A program made the position numbers and the translations under genes. This document shows, in pieces, positions 33,806 through 45,267 of a stretch of 64,000 bases of DNA. Positions within the stretch are counted from its first letter, which is position 1. The number at the start of each line of letters is the position of its first letter. The notes below the pieces were generated by a model. It worked only from the letters and a program-made list of their open reading frames with translations. It made no database searches and was not told where the DNA came from. The stretch is taken from positions 328,103,679 to 328,167,678 of the forward strand of contig NC_073303.1 in the NCBI RefSeq assembly GCF_027595985.1, read 5' to 3'. The stretch comes from Sorex araneus. Taxonomy: Eukaryota; Chordata; Mammalia; Eulipotyphla; Soricidae.

Positions 33806-34914
33806 GTTTTGTCCAGGCATCAAATCTAGCATCTCACATATGCAAAGGATATATTGTATCTATGTAACACATATCTAATCCTGCATTTCCTGTTACATTT
33901 ATATTTCATCCTGTTAGGAAGCATTTGGTCTGTCTTGTTGATTTTCTTCATAATAGTTAGACCCCCTTTGCAGGTAATTAAAATTCATTTGTGAGTGATT
34001 TTCTTTCTTATTCATTCTGATTCCAGGTTAAACCATTTGTTGGTGGCATTTCTGATAGGGTGTGCAATCCCTCTGAACTTGAAATTCTGTTTAGTTTTTC
34101 AGAGCCTTGTTGTGCAGGAACTGTGAGATCAATTTGTTTTTTTTTTTAATTCATTTATGAGTTTGTTTCTTCAGATTATGTCCTGATTGGGTATACCAGC
34201 CTGAGTATGAAATCTTTCTGTCTCCTTTCCTTTTGTCATTGATCTATACATTATCTGAAATCAATGATTGTGGCCCTCAGATTCTTCCTCCAGTCTAGCT
34301 ATATGTATCTGCTGCTATTGGTAATTTATTGTAGAAACTCTCTTGCCTGGATTTCCAGAGATGGTAGAGAGGTCTTTTGCATTCCACACTATGCTAGTTT
34401 TCTCTTACTGCCAAATTGCCAAAGTAGTTTTTTGTATCCAAAGTGTTTGGAATCTATGGAGAGTTAGCTCTGATAGTGCAAAAAGGTTGGAACTCCACAT
34501 TCACATTTGCATGATTTGATTTGTATTAAAGCTCCAGAGCTTTCCATACTTTTATCACAACATTCTGCCTCTGCTAGCTGTCACGCTGGACTTATTTGGT
34601 AGTCCGGTGCTCTGGTAGTGACAGGATTTGATGGAAGGACTGATGGAAAAGAGAGGGCTCTACCTGAAATTATATCTGTTAAAATTGGTGGTATTTAGAG
34701 TCTAGTTGCCTCACCAAGTTTTGGCAGCTAAGTAGGATTTTGCCTTCTTAGTGGGGGAGATCACTGGATTTCAGGAGGAATAAATGGCCCCAAACTACTG
34801 ACTCTTTATAATTCATGCCACAGTGGTCCGTAAATTCTTTACTTTGTTTAGTCAATAGATGGAGCTGTTATCATCGCCTCTTATTCTATACAAAGACTTC
34901 TGGACACCCACCTC
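33806..34914. other. Non-coding stretch, no recognised young element
   Basis: Parts around 33900-34500 may be very old L1 ORF2 debris on the minus strand, but the match is too weak to call. No gene is supported. Confidence 0.4.
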
Positions 34915-34930
34915 AAGAAATTCAGGTTTA

Positions 34931-35107
34931 GGGGCTGGAGCGATAGCACAGCGGGTAGGGCATTTGCCTTGCACGCAGCTGACTCGGGTTCTAATCCCAG
35001 CATCCCATATGGTCCCCTGAGCACTGCCAAGGGTAATTCCTGAGTGAAGAGCCAGGAGTAACCCCTGTGCATCGCCGGGTGTGACCCAAAAAAACAAACA
35101 AAAAAAA
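34931..35107 (+). repeat. SINE type A with 16-bp target-site duplication
   Basis: A young copy. AAGAAATTCAGGTTTA occurs at 34915-34930 and 35108-35123. Confidence 0.95.
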
Positions 35108-35123
35108 AAGAAATTCAGGTTTA

Positions 35124-35499
35124 GGTGTTTGGATTCACTAAATGTCTTCCTTTAATAAACTGATGAGAGTTGGATAAGACACATGGTTGGTCTTGGATTG
35201 TGTCTAAAGATTAGTCTGTTATGTGGGCAGAGATAGGTCTTTCTTATCCAGTCCCATGAAGCTGCCTTATGTAAACTCCAGACAACATTTGAGATGTTTA
35301 ATGTGTTGCTAACAAACTCTTTTGCATTCTTAGACTGAATAGTTTCTGAAAAATGAAGGAGAAACCACATTTTGGTCTACATAGATTGGTGTCAGGGCCT
35401 ACGAGTAGGTCTATATGTCATTGTTTTAGTACCACAGGGATGATAGAGGCCCAGGCCTTCTATGTCTGTAAGAAGAAGAGAGAATAGGCAGATCTACAG
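35124..35499. other. Non-coding stretch, no recognised element
   Basis: No supported gene or repeat. Confidence 0.5.
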
Positions 35500-35690
35500 T
35501 CATCACTGTATCACTGTCATCCCGTTGTTCGTTGATTTACTTGAGTGGGCACCAGTAATATCTCTATTCCTCCCAGTTCTGAGATTTTAGTAGCCTCTCC
35601 TTACTCGTCTTTCCCAATGATTGGAGGCTCTTTCAGGGTCAGCAGAATGAGACCTATGGTTACTGTTTTTGACATATCGAATACGTCATA
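35500..35690 (-). repeat. SINE B / composite-family tail fragment
   Basis: Minus-strand body similar to the (GAT)n composite (CTAAAATCTCAGAACTGGG region and GACGTATTCGATATGTCAAA). The terminal repeat is TGACAGTGATACAGTGATGA, intermediate between type B and the (GAT)n form. Confidence 0.75.
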
Positions 35691-35725
35691 CTTAGGCTTT
35701 ATCTCTAACTGCTTGGATTTAGATT

Positions 35726-36674
35726 TTTTTTTTGTAATGTAGGAGTACTGCTATTTATTCAGCCATTGATTAAGCTGATTGAATTGGGCATGAACTCCAC
35801 ATTACACTTTTTTATTCATAATGTTAATTTTATTTTATTGTTTTTTATCATTGTTCCCCCTCCCCTTTTTATTGATTCATTGTGAGATACAGTTACAAAA
35901 CTTTCATGTTTGAATGTTTGAGTTTTGCTCATACAATCATCAAACAGCCCTCCCTTCACCAGTGCACATTTTTTCCACCACCAACCCAAATCCCCAGTAT
36001 TCCCCCTCCCTCACCCTGTTCCAACCCTTCCCCTGCCTGTGTGGCAGACAATTTTCCTCATATTCTCTCTCTCTACTTTGATTACATTCAATATTTTGAC
36101 ACCAATTCCACCACCACTCAAACCTGCCGAAAAGGCAATGCTAGACAATTTGTTTTATATTGCTTGTTATGTATAGAACATAATGTACAGGACATTCTGT
36201 GGCACTCTCTTCTGGGAGCTTTAGTTTATAGTCTCTGCATCTTGGCCATTGATGAGATCACATAGTGTGTGTGTGAGGGGGAGGGAGGTGTTAGGGGGGC
36301 AGTTTGTGGGTCTGACTGCCAAGCTACAGGAAAACTGGGGACCTCAGGGGAGGAGGCCCAGTCCCAATCCAAGCGGGCTAGGAGGTCTTAGTCATGGGTT
36401 CCCACCTACCTCCACGCTGCAGATTCTGTGTCTTTTGATCTCTTTCGAGATGTATGGGTCTCTGAAATAAGGCCAATAAATGAGCTTATATAGCTGAGCC
36501 AGAGGTGATTTGTGGGTGTGTCTCCCACATACCTAACTTTTGGTCGTTGTTGGGGTCTGGCCAAAGGCGCAGCAGAAATTTTGGGGTACTAGGAAGCCTG
36601 AAGGTACCATCAGGCTGCTCATGCACTTGCCCTGCAGGTACAGGTTGACCTGCTGATGTCACCATACCTCTCTG
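35726..36674 (-). mobile_element. Non-coding L1-linked composite insert with 3' module and target-site duplication
   Basis: Minus-strand order is module M blocks (36200-36660), the L1 3' terminus (35876-36170), AT-rich linker, a 72-bp module (35734-35805) with AATAAA, then an A-run. GGATTTAGATT at 35715-35725 and GGATTTAAATT at 36675-36685 enclose everything. The 3' module was therefore part of the reverse-transcribed RNA. There is no coding capacity. Confidence 0.8.
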
Positions 36675-36685
36675 GGATTTAAATT

Positions 36686-37057
36686 CTGAGTCTTCTGTGT
36701 GATCACTGCAAAAGTACATACTTGAATGTGCCTCATATTGCTTGTCTTTAGAGTGAGACTAATAACTACATATACCTCAGGATTAAGTAAGATAAATTCA
36801 GGCAAATAATTTAGCATACAACCTGGCATCAAATAATTTAGCATGCAACATGTTAAATTTGTTGCTATATGGCTAAGACCATGAGAGGCACTGTGAGAAA
36901 AAAATAACAAACACTGGCACAGCACAGTCTCTGCATTTATGGAGTTGAAAGTTTCACACTATATAGGTCATTAAACAGACATGTGGTAGGTAACCAAATA
37001 ACTACGAAATAGTAAATTGTTATTTAATTTAGTACTAGTACCTGGCAGAGAAGAAGT

Positions 37058-37058
<1 letters not shown>
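36686..37058. other. Non-coding stretch, no recognised element
   Basis: A short duplicated phrase (CAAATAATTTAGCAT, near 36804 and 36830) is the only pattern seen. Confidence 0.45.

Positions 37059-37107
<49 letters not shown>
37059..37107. repeat. (GT)n microsatellite
   Basis: About 24 GT units. Confidence 0.97.
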
Positions 37108-37109
<2 letters not shown>

Positions 37110-37190
37110 GGGGATAGATAAATAACTGAAGTCAGGGTAGACAGGAAAGACCTTTCCAAGGAGTAATGTTTAAACTTAGACTTGGGTGAG

Positions 37191-38358
37191 TGTAGGGTAA
37201 CATTGGGTTTGTCCTTTTAGCCTTGCTGCAGGGAACTTAGTTTACCTTAAAGCAATGTCCTTTCTGTATGGACGCAGGAAGACAGTTAATATTGTGCTTT
37301 GTAACTTGGGAACTGATTGACTCCAATAATATTTACTCCTGGGCATCTGCTTTCTCTACTCAGTTGCCCTTAGTTCCTAGCACCCCAAAAGTAGGGTCCT
37401 GAAGAGGGACAGGATGGACCCAGGGCAAGCTGTGAGCTACCCTGGCATTGAAATGGGTCAGGCCAAAGCGCCACAATACTCAACTATAAGTTGAGGACAT
37501 GGTCATAGACAAATGCTGTCATGATCCAAAACTAACAACAAGACTAGGATCCTGCTGGGGTTAGGAAGACTAACCTGACCTGAGGACTGTGGTCTAGAAA
37601 ATATAGTGAGATGTCCTCAGAAAGACCAAACTTTAAGTTTGATACATCTCTTACTGTGCTCATACAGAATGACATTGCTAGAAATATTTGAAGCAGATTT
37701 ACTACAACTATTTAAATGGATTACTAGCTGAGGAAGGAAGAAGGGAACACACCCTGACACACCTTGTTTGGACCCCACCCTTGAGCAGATCTCCTAGTAA
37801 TCTGAAGTAATCTCTTTAGGTGAGATTTTTGTTAATCTCCTGGAGGACAGGTCTTACCCCTCTTTGTTGATTTGTTAATGTTCAACCCACCTTTGTGTCA
37901 CCACCTGATGTGACTGTTACATAAACTAAGACACAGAGCGAGACAGCGGAGACAGCGGAGACAGAAGAAAAGGCAGCAGGACACAGAGACAGCAGGACAC
38001 AGACACAAGAAGACACAGCAAAGAGAGGACAGAGGCAAGACAGAAGCAAGGAGAAGACACAGAAGCAGAGAGAGAAGACACAGAAGCAAGAGAGAAGACA
38101 GAAGCAGAGACAGAGAGAAGTTGGAAGAGACCAGGGGAGAGATGACAGAGACAGAGACAGAGAGACAGACAGAAGAAAGCACAGCAGCACACACAGAAAC
38201 AGAGCACAAGGAGGAGCCATCCTGATCTGGTCCATACACAGCGGCTTGAGAGCACTGAACGCAAGCTAGCGGCGCTCATGAGAGAGAGCTGCCCTGAGAG
38301 CCCGAGAACAACAACACAACACAACACACATCTTTGTGATTTTTTGTAATTTGTTACA
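37191..38358. mobile_element. Solo LTR (1168 bp) with perfect 6-bp target-site duplication
   Basis: The segment starts TGTAGG and ends TTACA, and the hexamer GGTGAG abuts it on both sides (37185-37190 and 38359-38364). TG..CA ends plus a 6-bp duplication are the signature of retroviral integration, typical of betaretrovirus-like (class II) elements. It contains a purine-rich GACACAGA/GACAGAG low-complexity block at about 37927-38215. No gag, pol or env frame was seen. I could not place a firm TATA box or AATAAA, so orientation is left open. Confidence 0.8.
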
Positions 38359-38364
38359 GGTGAG

Positions 38365-38628
38365 AAAGATCTTTGTAACTGTGTAGGAGGGAAGAAGTAG
38401 CATCTTAGGTGGTCAGAACTGCTGTGTGAATGTACTATGTACTAAGCAAGCACTCTAAAGCCTTAGGTCAGTTCAGATTCACAGGCTATTCCTTTGATGG
38501 GTAAAGTAATACTTTTTCTATCCCCAGTGCAAATGTTTTCATAATATTTTTCTGATAAAAGAAAACTTAATATAGTAAACTTTTCACAAACTCAGTTCAA
38601 ATTATTAGTCATTTCAGAAAACCATATA
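38365..38628. other. Short non-coding stretch
   Basis: No supported gene or repeat. Confidence 0.5.
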
Positions 38629-38811
38629 GGGCTGGAGCAATAGTACAGTGGGTAGGGCGTTTGCCTTGCATGCGGCCGACCCGGATTTGATTCCCAGCAT
38701 TCCATCTGGTCCTCTGAGCACCACCAGGGGTGATTCCTGAGTGAAGAGCAAGGAGTATCCCCTCCGCATTGCCAGGTGTGACTCATAAAGCAAAAAAAAA
38801 AAAAAAAAAAA
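38629..38811 (+). repeat. SINE type A
   Basis: Complete type A with an A-tail of about 19. AAAACCATA-like sequence on both sides is the likely target-site duplication. Confidence 0.92.
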
Positions 38812-38845
38812 GAGAAAAGAAAAAACCATAAAATTCAGGATTTTA

Positions 38846-40624
38846 TTTTATTTTATTTTTATTTTATTTAATTTATTCTTTTGTTGAATCACCATGTGGA
38901 AAGTTACAAAGCTTTCAGATTTAAGTTTCAGTTATACAATGCTTGAACACCCATCCCTTCACCAGTGCACATATTCCACCACCAAGAATCATAGTATACC
39001 TCCCCCCTCCCCCCCACTTCCCCAGCCCCCCACCCGGCATGTGTAACTGGTAAATTTCACTTTACTTTCACTTTACTTTGATTACATTCAATATTTCAAC
39101 AAAAAACTCACTATTATTGATTTGGAGTTTCTCCCCCCTAAAGTCGATCTACTGAAAAGAAAGCATTTGATAATTTGTTTTCCATTGCCGAGAATGAAGA
39201 GATATGAGGTCGAGAGGCCGCACTAGCAGCCACACGGTTTTGGATTTCTGTATTTTAGTAACTAAGTCCAGAGAAATATCTGTCAGAAATTGCAACATTG
39301 TAAGCTTGTACCTCTCAGCTACTTTATATTCCACATATGAGTGTGATCTTTCTATGTCTGTCTCTTTCTTTCTGACTCATTTCACTCAGCATGATACTTT
39401 CCATGTTGATCCACTTATATGCAAATTTCATGACTTCATGTTTTCTGACAGCTACGTAGTATTCCATTGTGTAAATATACCAGAGTTTCTTTAGCCAGTC
39501 ATCTGTTTTTGGGCACTCTGTTTTTTTTCCATATTGTGGCTATTGTAAACAGTGCAGCAATGAACATAGAAATGCAGATGTCATCTCTACTATACCTTTT
39601 TGCCTCTCCGGGATATATTCCCAGGAGTGATATTGCTGGGTCAAATGGAAGCTCTATTTCTAACTTTTTGAGAATCATCCATATTGTTTTCCAAAAGGGC
39701 TGAACCAGCCGGCATTCCCACCAGCAGTGAAGGAGAGTCCCTTTCTCCCCACATCCACGCCAACACCGGTTGCTTTTGTTTTTTGGGATGTGGGCTAGTC
39801 TCTGTGGTGTGAGATGATATCTCATTGTTGTTTTGATCTGCATCTTCCTGATGATTAGTGATGTGGAGCATTTTCTCATATGTCTCTCAGCCATTCGGAT
39901 TTCTTCTTTGGGAAAGTTTCTGTTCATTTCATCACCCCATTTTTTGATCGGGTTGGCAGTTTTCTTCTTGTGAAGTTCAACCAGTGCATTGTATATCCTT
40001 GTTATCAACCCTTTATCGGATGGGTACTGCATAAATATCCTTTCCCATTCTGTAGATTGTCTTTGTATTTTGGTCACTGTTTCTTTTGAGGTGCAGAAGC
40101 TTCTTAGTTTGAGATAGTCCCATTTATTTATCTCTGTTTTCACTTACTTGACCAGTGGCGTGTCAGCTTTGAAGATAACTTTGGCTTCAAAGTCGTGGAG
40201 GGTTTTACCGACCTTGTCTTCAATGTACCTTAGGGATTCTGGTCTGATGTTGAGCTCTTTAATCCATTTTGATCTGACTTTTGTACATGGTGATAGGTGG
40301 AGGTCTAAGCCCATTTTTTTGCATGTAGCTGTCCAGTTTTGCCAGCACAATTTGTTAAACATGCTTTCCTTGCTCCACTTCACATTTCCTGCTCCCTTAT
40401 CAAAGATTAGATGATCATATATTTGGGTGTGTGTGTCAGAGTATTCAACCCTGTTCCACTGGTCTGCAGGTCTGCCTTTGTTCCAGTACCATGCTGTTTT
40501 AATGACTACCGCTTTGTAGTAGAGTTGGAAGCTGGGGAGGTTGATTCCTCCCATTTTCTTTTCCACAAGAATTGCTTTAGCTATATGTGGGGGCTTATTG
40601 TTCCATATGAAATTCAGGATTTTA
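38846..40624 (-). mobile_element. L1, longest copy in the window, 5'-truncated
   Basis: Minus-strand ORF2 can be read from about 40620 (ILNFIWNNK, then EKKMGGINLPSFQLYYKAVV and the RPADQWNR segment) to the C-terminal [15 protein letters not shown]. The first broken point is a single in-frame TAA at 40144-40146 (L-V-K-stop-V-K-T-E); the frame stays open beyond it to about 39502. AAATTCAGGATTTTA occurs at 38831-38845 and 40610-40624 and could be the target-site duplication. The second copy also reads as ORF2 codons, so the junction may involve microhomology. It is not autonomous. Confidence 0.93.
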
Positions 40625-43069
40625 AATTTGCTAATATAGGACTTTTTACTTGGATCAGAGCTTGAGGGGATTGAGTTTCTCTTGGCAGGTACCAGAAGGT
40701 ACTGATATGACTTTCTTCTTTGCTTGTGGGACTTAATTCTTTATCCATTATCTTAGGTGGCTATGTATTCCCATAGCCTCTGATCTCTTTGGAGTCTTCC
40801 TTGTTCTAATAATTCTATTGGTTGCATATTCAAGACTTCTCACATGAAGGATAGGCCTCTTCAAAATGTTCAAGGCTAGCATTCCTATAATGTATCATTT
40901 TGGCATATAGATTTTTTTAAATGTCTGACTGAGGCCCTTCAGGCTCACCAGAAACTTTTAATACTCCCTTAACTATCTCAGAGAGTGAAAATTGGTGTTA
41001 TTATCCCACATTAGGATGTTTACCAGAAATGATCTTTCTATCGGAGAAATATATCTACCTGGCAGGACTAACGTGAAATTACAGTGAGTCTAGTTTCTTC
41101 ATGAGCTAGTCACTTCATCATGTGAGCCTTCTTTCGACAAACCCGTCTCCTCTCATATTTCTTTAATCAGAATGAATAGATCAAGATACATACCCTCATT
41201 TACTATGGGACCTGCATCATTGTAGATTCCCAGTATGAATATACATTTGTTATTTTACTAATATTTCTGATGTTTATTCAATGTAATTTTTGAGAACCTG
41301 GAGGAGTTGGATGGTAAATTTCCTCTTTCCCTACACACCAATGCCTGAGTTTTTTGGAATTGGGAAGGACCTATAAGATGACTCTCAATTTTATCCACTC
41401 CAGCAACTTATTCTGTTATTGGTATTTTACCATCTTCAACATTAGCATGGAAAGTGACCAGTGGCTTTCCTGAGCTGTTAATACACTTGTGATCTAGGTG
41501 AAGTTTTGGGAGTTCTCTGAATTCATCTGTGTTCTCTGTGATTTCCTCTGTGAGAATCCATTATCCGTGGACAGACCATGGTTGGGACATAATCATGGGA
41601 CACAGTCTCTTTTTGAGACCCTACTTAATCTATAGCTCTTTTAAAGAATTTATTCTCACAAAAAATTCTTGACCCAAAGCCCAGAATGATTTTTCAAATA
41701 TGATAAAATGGATTCAAAAGATTTTCCTTGAGGAATGGGTAGACAAGCAAGATTTGCTTGATTTTTCTTGATGCAAGTCTAATATTCATAGGAACATTTT
41801 TGAGCTCTTGAGGCTAGAGCTCAAATAATAAGTTTTCCTCTCTGAGGTGGTAATGAATGGAAAACTTGGACTTTTTGGAATATCAGTTTCTTCTTTGCAT
41901 TTCAAATGTTTATTTTAAAATCGAATGCTAAGAACTTATATTTCCTAAATTCAGTTCAGTAGAAGCAGTAAGATTCAGTCTAAGTGTCTACTATTGTTAC
42001 TTAAAGTGACATCAACAGGAATTACTGATTATGAAAATTATTAATTTCAATTTCTAAGTGTTATGCTATAAACATTATCAGCATATTCAAAGATGTTTGT
42101 ATTATTCTATCAGATTATCTGGCAATAGTGCACTGTTTCTAACTATACATCTCCCTACCCCCACCGGTGGAAAGCAGGCCCTGTAATTCATCCACCTTCC
42201 CTCTCACATCTATCTCCACCCAACGTGATGGATCACTTGGATATCTCTTCCCAGGGTTCTGTCAATGACAAATCCACACTCCAGAATTGTTGGCACCAGC
42301 AAATACTTACAGTGGATCTTTAGCTCAGAGATTCTGATTCTAGTTCTGCCAACTTTCTAACTCTTACCATTTCAGCATCCCAATTTCTAGTCTAGAATGA
42401 CCTATTTCCTTTTATCTTAGAGAGATTTTTGCTATTGTTGCAGAATTTGCTCTGAATAGGTCTCCCTAAATATGTCACTTTGGCACGTGGTTGTTTCCAA
42501 TGCTGTAATCTTCACAGCATTCATTAGTGTAGGATATATACCCTCATGCCTTATTCCCTATGCGTTTCTTCTGTAGGTATATGACTAAGTCATCTTCATT
42601 GAATTCATCTTTTTCTAATTTTCCTGATGTCTTGATTCATTGGTTAGTTCGAGAGCCTGGGATGGAAGCTTTGTAGCCCGAGAACCCAGGATGTAGGCTC
42701 CGTAGACTGAGAGCCCAGGATGGAGGCCCTGTCCTCTGCCCCTACTTGACTTTGTTTCTTTTCCTTCTACATTTGAATACCGTAGGTTTAGTTCCTTTCT
42801 CATATGTACCCTGATTTCACATGATTTGTAAAATCCTGTACCACCTGATACCTATGCACATATATATTTGCCTAACTCAACTGGGGCTCTGTGTTCTTCT
42901 CTCCCTTTCCCTCTATCTATAGCTTTTCCTTATCTCTTCTCTTCTGGGATACTGGGGAATATGCCGCTCTCTTCTCTGACTCTCCTGTATCCAACTGTTC
43001 TTACTATATAATAGGACACTGATCGATCTCTTCAAGATGTGACAAAGGGCTTGTGGAGTATATTTTTAG
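40625..43069. other. Long unique non-coding stretch
   Basis: Repeat-poor AT-rich DNA with no supported gene. The only pattern is the small tandem array at 42651-42733. Conservation with other mammals would be worth testing. Confidence 0.5.
42651..42733. repeat. 29-bp tandem repeat, about 2.8 units
   Basis: Units starting at 42651, 42680 and 42709 share GAGARCCYRGGATGKARGC. Confidence 0.85.
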
Positions 43070-43270
43070 GGGTCTCCCCAGTAGTGCTCAGGAATCTGGG
43101 CCACTCCCTAGTGACACTCAGCCTGACAGTGCAGGGTCTGAGATTTAGGTGATTGCCCCAGACATGGTACTGCTCAAGTCCAGGAGTGCTGGGGGCCATT
43201 CAGTTTACCCTGGCACTAATTGGGGTCCAAGCATTGCCAAGGATTGAATTTGTGACCTGGCACATGTGCC
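43070..43270 (-). repeat. Old SINE relic
   Basis: Diverged type A-like text (GGGTCTCCCCAGTAGTGCTC and a degraded head), probably two overlapping fragments. Confidence 0.45.
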
Positions 43271-43312
43271 AACTGTCAGCCTTTTTAATTATCTCAAAAC
43301 AATTCATACTTT

Positions 43313-43509
43313 GGGGCTGGAGCAATAGCATAGCGGGTAGGGCATTTGCCTTGCATGCGGCTGACCCGGGTTCGATTCCCAGCATCCCATATGGTCCCCT
43401 GAGCACCTCCGAGGGTGATTCCTGAGTGCAGAGCCAGAAATGACCCCTGTGCATCGCCAGGTGTGACCCAAAGAGCAAAATAAAAAAACCCATAAAACAA
43501 CAACAAAAA
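43313..43509 (+). repeat. SINE type A with 16-bp target-site duplication
   Basis: AAAACAATTCATACTT at 43297-43312 and 43510-43525 encloses a complete copy with a mixed A-rich tail. Confidence 0.95.
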
Positions 43510-43647
43510 AAAACAATTCATACTTCGTGTGAATTGTTTTGAACTTAGAGTAATCAAGGCCCTTCAGACTCAGGAAACTTTTCACCACTCCCTTCATTGT
43601 CTTAAAGAATTAAAACTGGGGCCTCACATTATTAGGACTTTTTTTTT

Positions 43648-43796
43648 CTTTTTGGGTCACACCCGATGATGCTCAGGGATTACTCCTGGCTCTGCACTTA
43701 GGAATTACTCCTGGTGGTGCTTGGGGGACCATATGGGATGCTGGATTGGTTGCGTGAAAGGCAAATGCCCTACTCGCTGTGCTATCACTCCAGTCC
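43648..43796 (-). repeat. SINE type A with internal deletion
   Basis: Minus-strand copy lacking the B-box segment. TTATTAGGAC plus a T-run precedes it at 43629 and follows it at 43797 as the target-site duplication. Confidence 0.92.
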
Positions 43797-43839
43797 TTAT
43801 TAGGACTTTTTTTTTTTTTTACCAGAAATGACCTTTCAG

Positions 43840-44030
43840 GGGCTGGAGTGATAGCACAGCGGGTAGGGTGTTTGCCTTGCACGCGACCGACCCGGGTTCA
43901 AATCCCAGCATCCCATATGGTCCCCTGAGCACCGCCAGGGATGATTCCTGAGTGCATGAGCCAGGAGTGACCCCTGTGCATTGCTGGGTGTGACCCAAAA
44001 AGCAAAAAAAAAAAAAAAAAGAAAAAAAAG
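43840..44030 (+). repeat. SINE type A with 14-bp target-site duplication
   Basis: AAATGACCTTTCAG at 43826-43839 and 44031-44044 encloses a young copy. It lies 43 bp from an oppositely oriented copy. Confidence 0.95.
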
Positions 44031-44044
44031 AAATGACCTTTCAG

Positions 44045-44489
44045 TCTGAGAAGTCTATCAGTGGCAGGGAAGGTATCTAATTAAAGAGCGTTTTGTCTTC
44101 ATCCTATGAATCATCTATCTCCTTGAGGTTCCAGACCTACTTCTCTTCAGTCCACTAGAGCATGCATATGTCAATTGTTTGAATGTCCCGAGGCCCCTCA
44201 TACAGAGCATTTCTGTATTTGTATCATTGTATTTTTATTCTGTTTAATGTCATTTTAATAATTTGACCAATGAAATTAATTAGAAGAGTAGAAGGAAATT
44301 TGAGGGCAGAGGGTCACCTCTGGCAGTTTCAGGAGGCTACTTCTGTGTTTGTGCTCAGGAGACCAACTGGTGCTAACCTCTTATTCCTCCTCACAAAACA
44401 TGTACTTCAGACCTTTGAATCATCTCTCGAAAATATTTTTCTGCCCTACATATTCCTTTTACTCAGTCCTTATGTTTTAGACAATCTCT
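44045..44489. other. Non-coding stretch, no recognised element
   Basis: No supported gene or repeat. Confidence 0.45.
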
Positions 44490-44840
44490 GATCTGCTTTC
44501 TGTCACTATAGCTGGAACTTCACAGATTAGATTTCAGTGTTGTTGACTCTATGGTTTGGATATTTAGCTCTCTCATTCCTTAACATCACCAATTTATGGG
44601 TCTTCTTAACCCCAACCCCAATTCTTTCCTATCTCTCTCTCTCCCCTTTCCCCTTTACTCCTTTTTTCCCACTTAAATCATTGCATTTCCTCATGCAGTT
44701 ACTCTCATTACTACATATAAGTGATATCATCCTGTGTTTGTCCTCTTCTTCTGGATTACTTCATTTAACATGATTCTGTGCCTTTCTTTAGGGCTCACTC
44801 AATACTTTTTAGCATTTCTCAGTTGAAGAGTTGTAGCATT
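44490..44840 (-). mobile_element. Ancient L1 3' region
   Basis: Text such as CTGTCACTATAGCTGGAACT, ACATATAAGTGATATCATCC and TTCATTTAACATGATTCTG matches the 3' UTR of old mammalian L1 (L1M-type), from memory of that consensus. Confidence 0.55.
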
Positions 44841-45267
44841 TTCTTTAGTCATTTGAAACTAGTAAGCCAAAACATTGAAATCCTTTAATACTTCATAACA
44901 AAAATTCTTCTTTTCAATCTACCTGTAACTGTCCTCCAGGCTTCTAAAATATGTTGAGATTTTTTATTGATTTGACAATATACTTAAAATAAGTACAGAA
45001 TGGGAAGAATCAGGATATGGCTGGGATGAAATGATTAGCAAATATTAGAAGTGGTGGCAATACTTTAGAACCAGTTTTCAAACTTTTATGTTTGCTAAAG
45101 TTGTAAAGACAAAATAGGATAAATAAATGCCTATATAAAGAGGAAATGGATAGGGACTTTCTGGCACTTAAGAATTATGACTCTAATTTGAGTATGGAAA
45201 TTTGGGGGAAGTTTTCAATTTAATATTTATATGACATTTCACAGTGTATCCATGTTACTTTTTCTTT
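44841..45267. other. AT-rich non-coding stretch
   Basis: No supported gene or repeat. Confidence 0.5.

Noticed and set aside
37882-38327. Overlapping minus-strand frames rich in Leu, Ser, Cys and Val that look like membrane or signal segments
   Set aside because: They are the complement of a purine-rich GACAGA low-complexity block inside the solo LTR.
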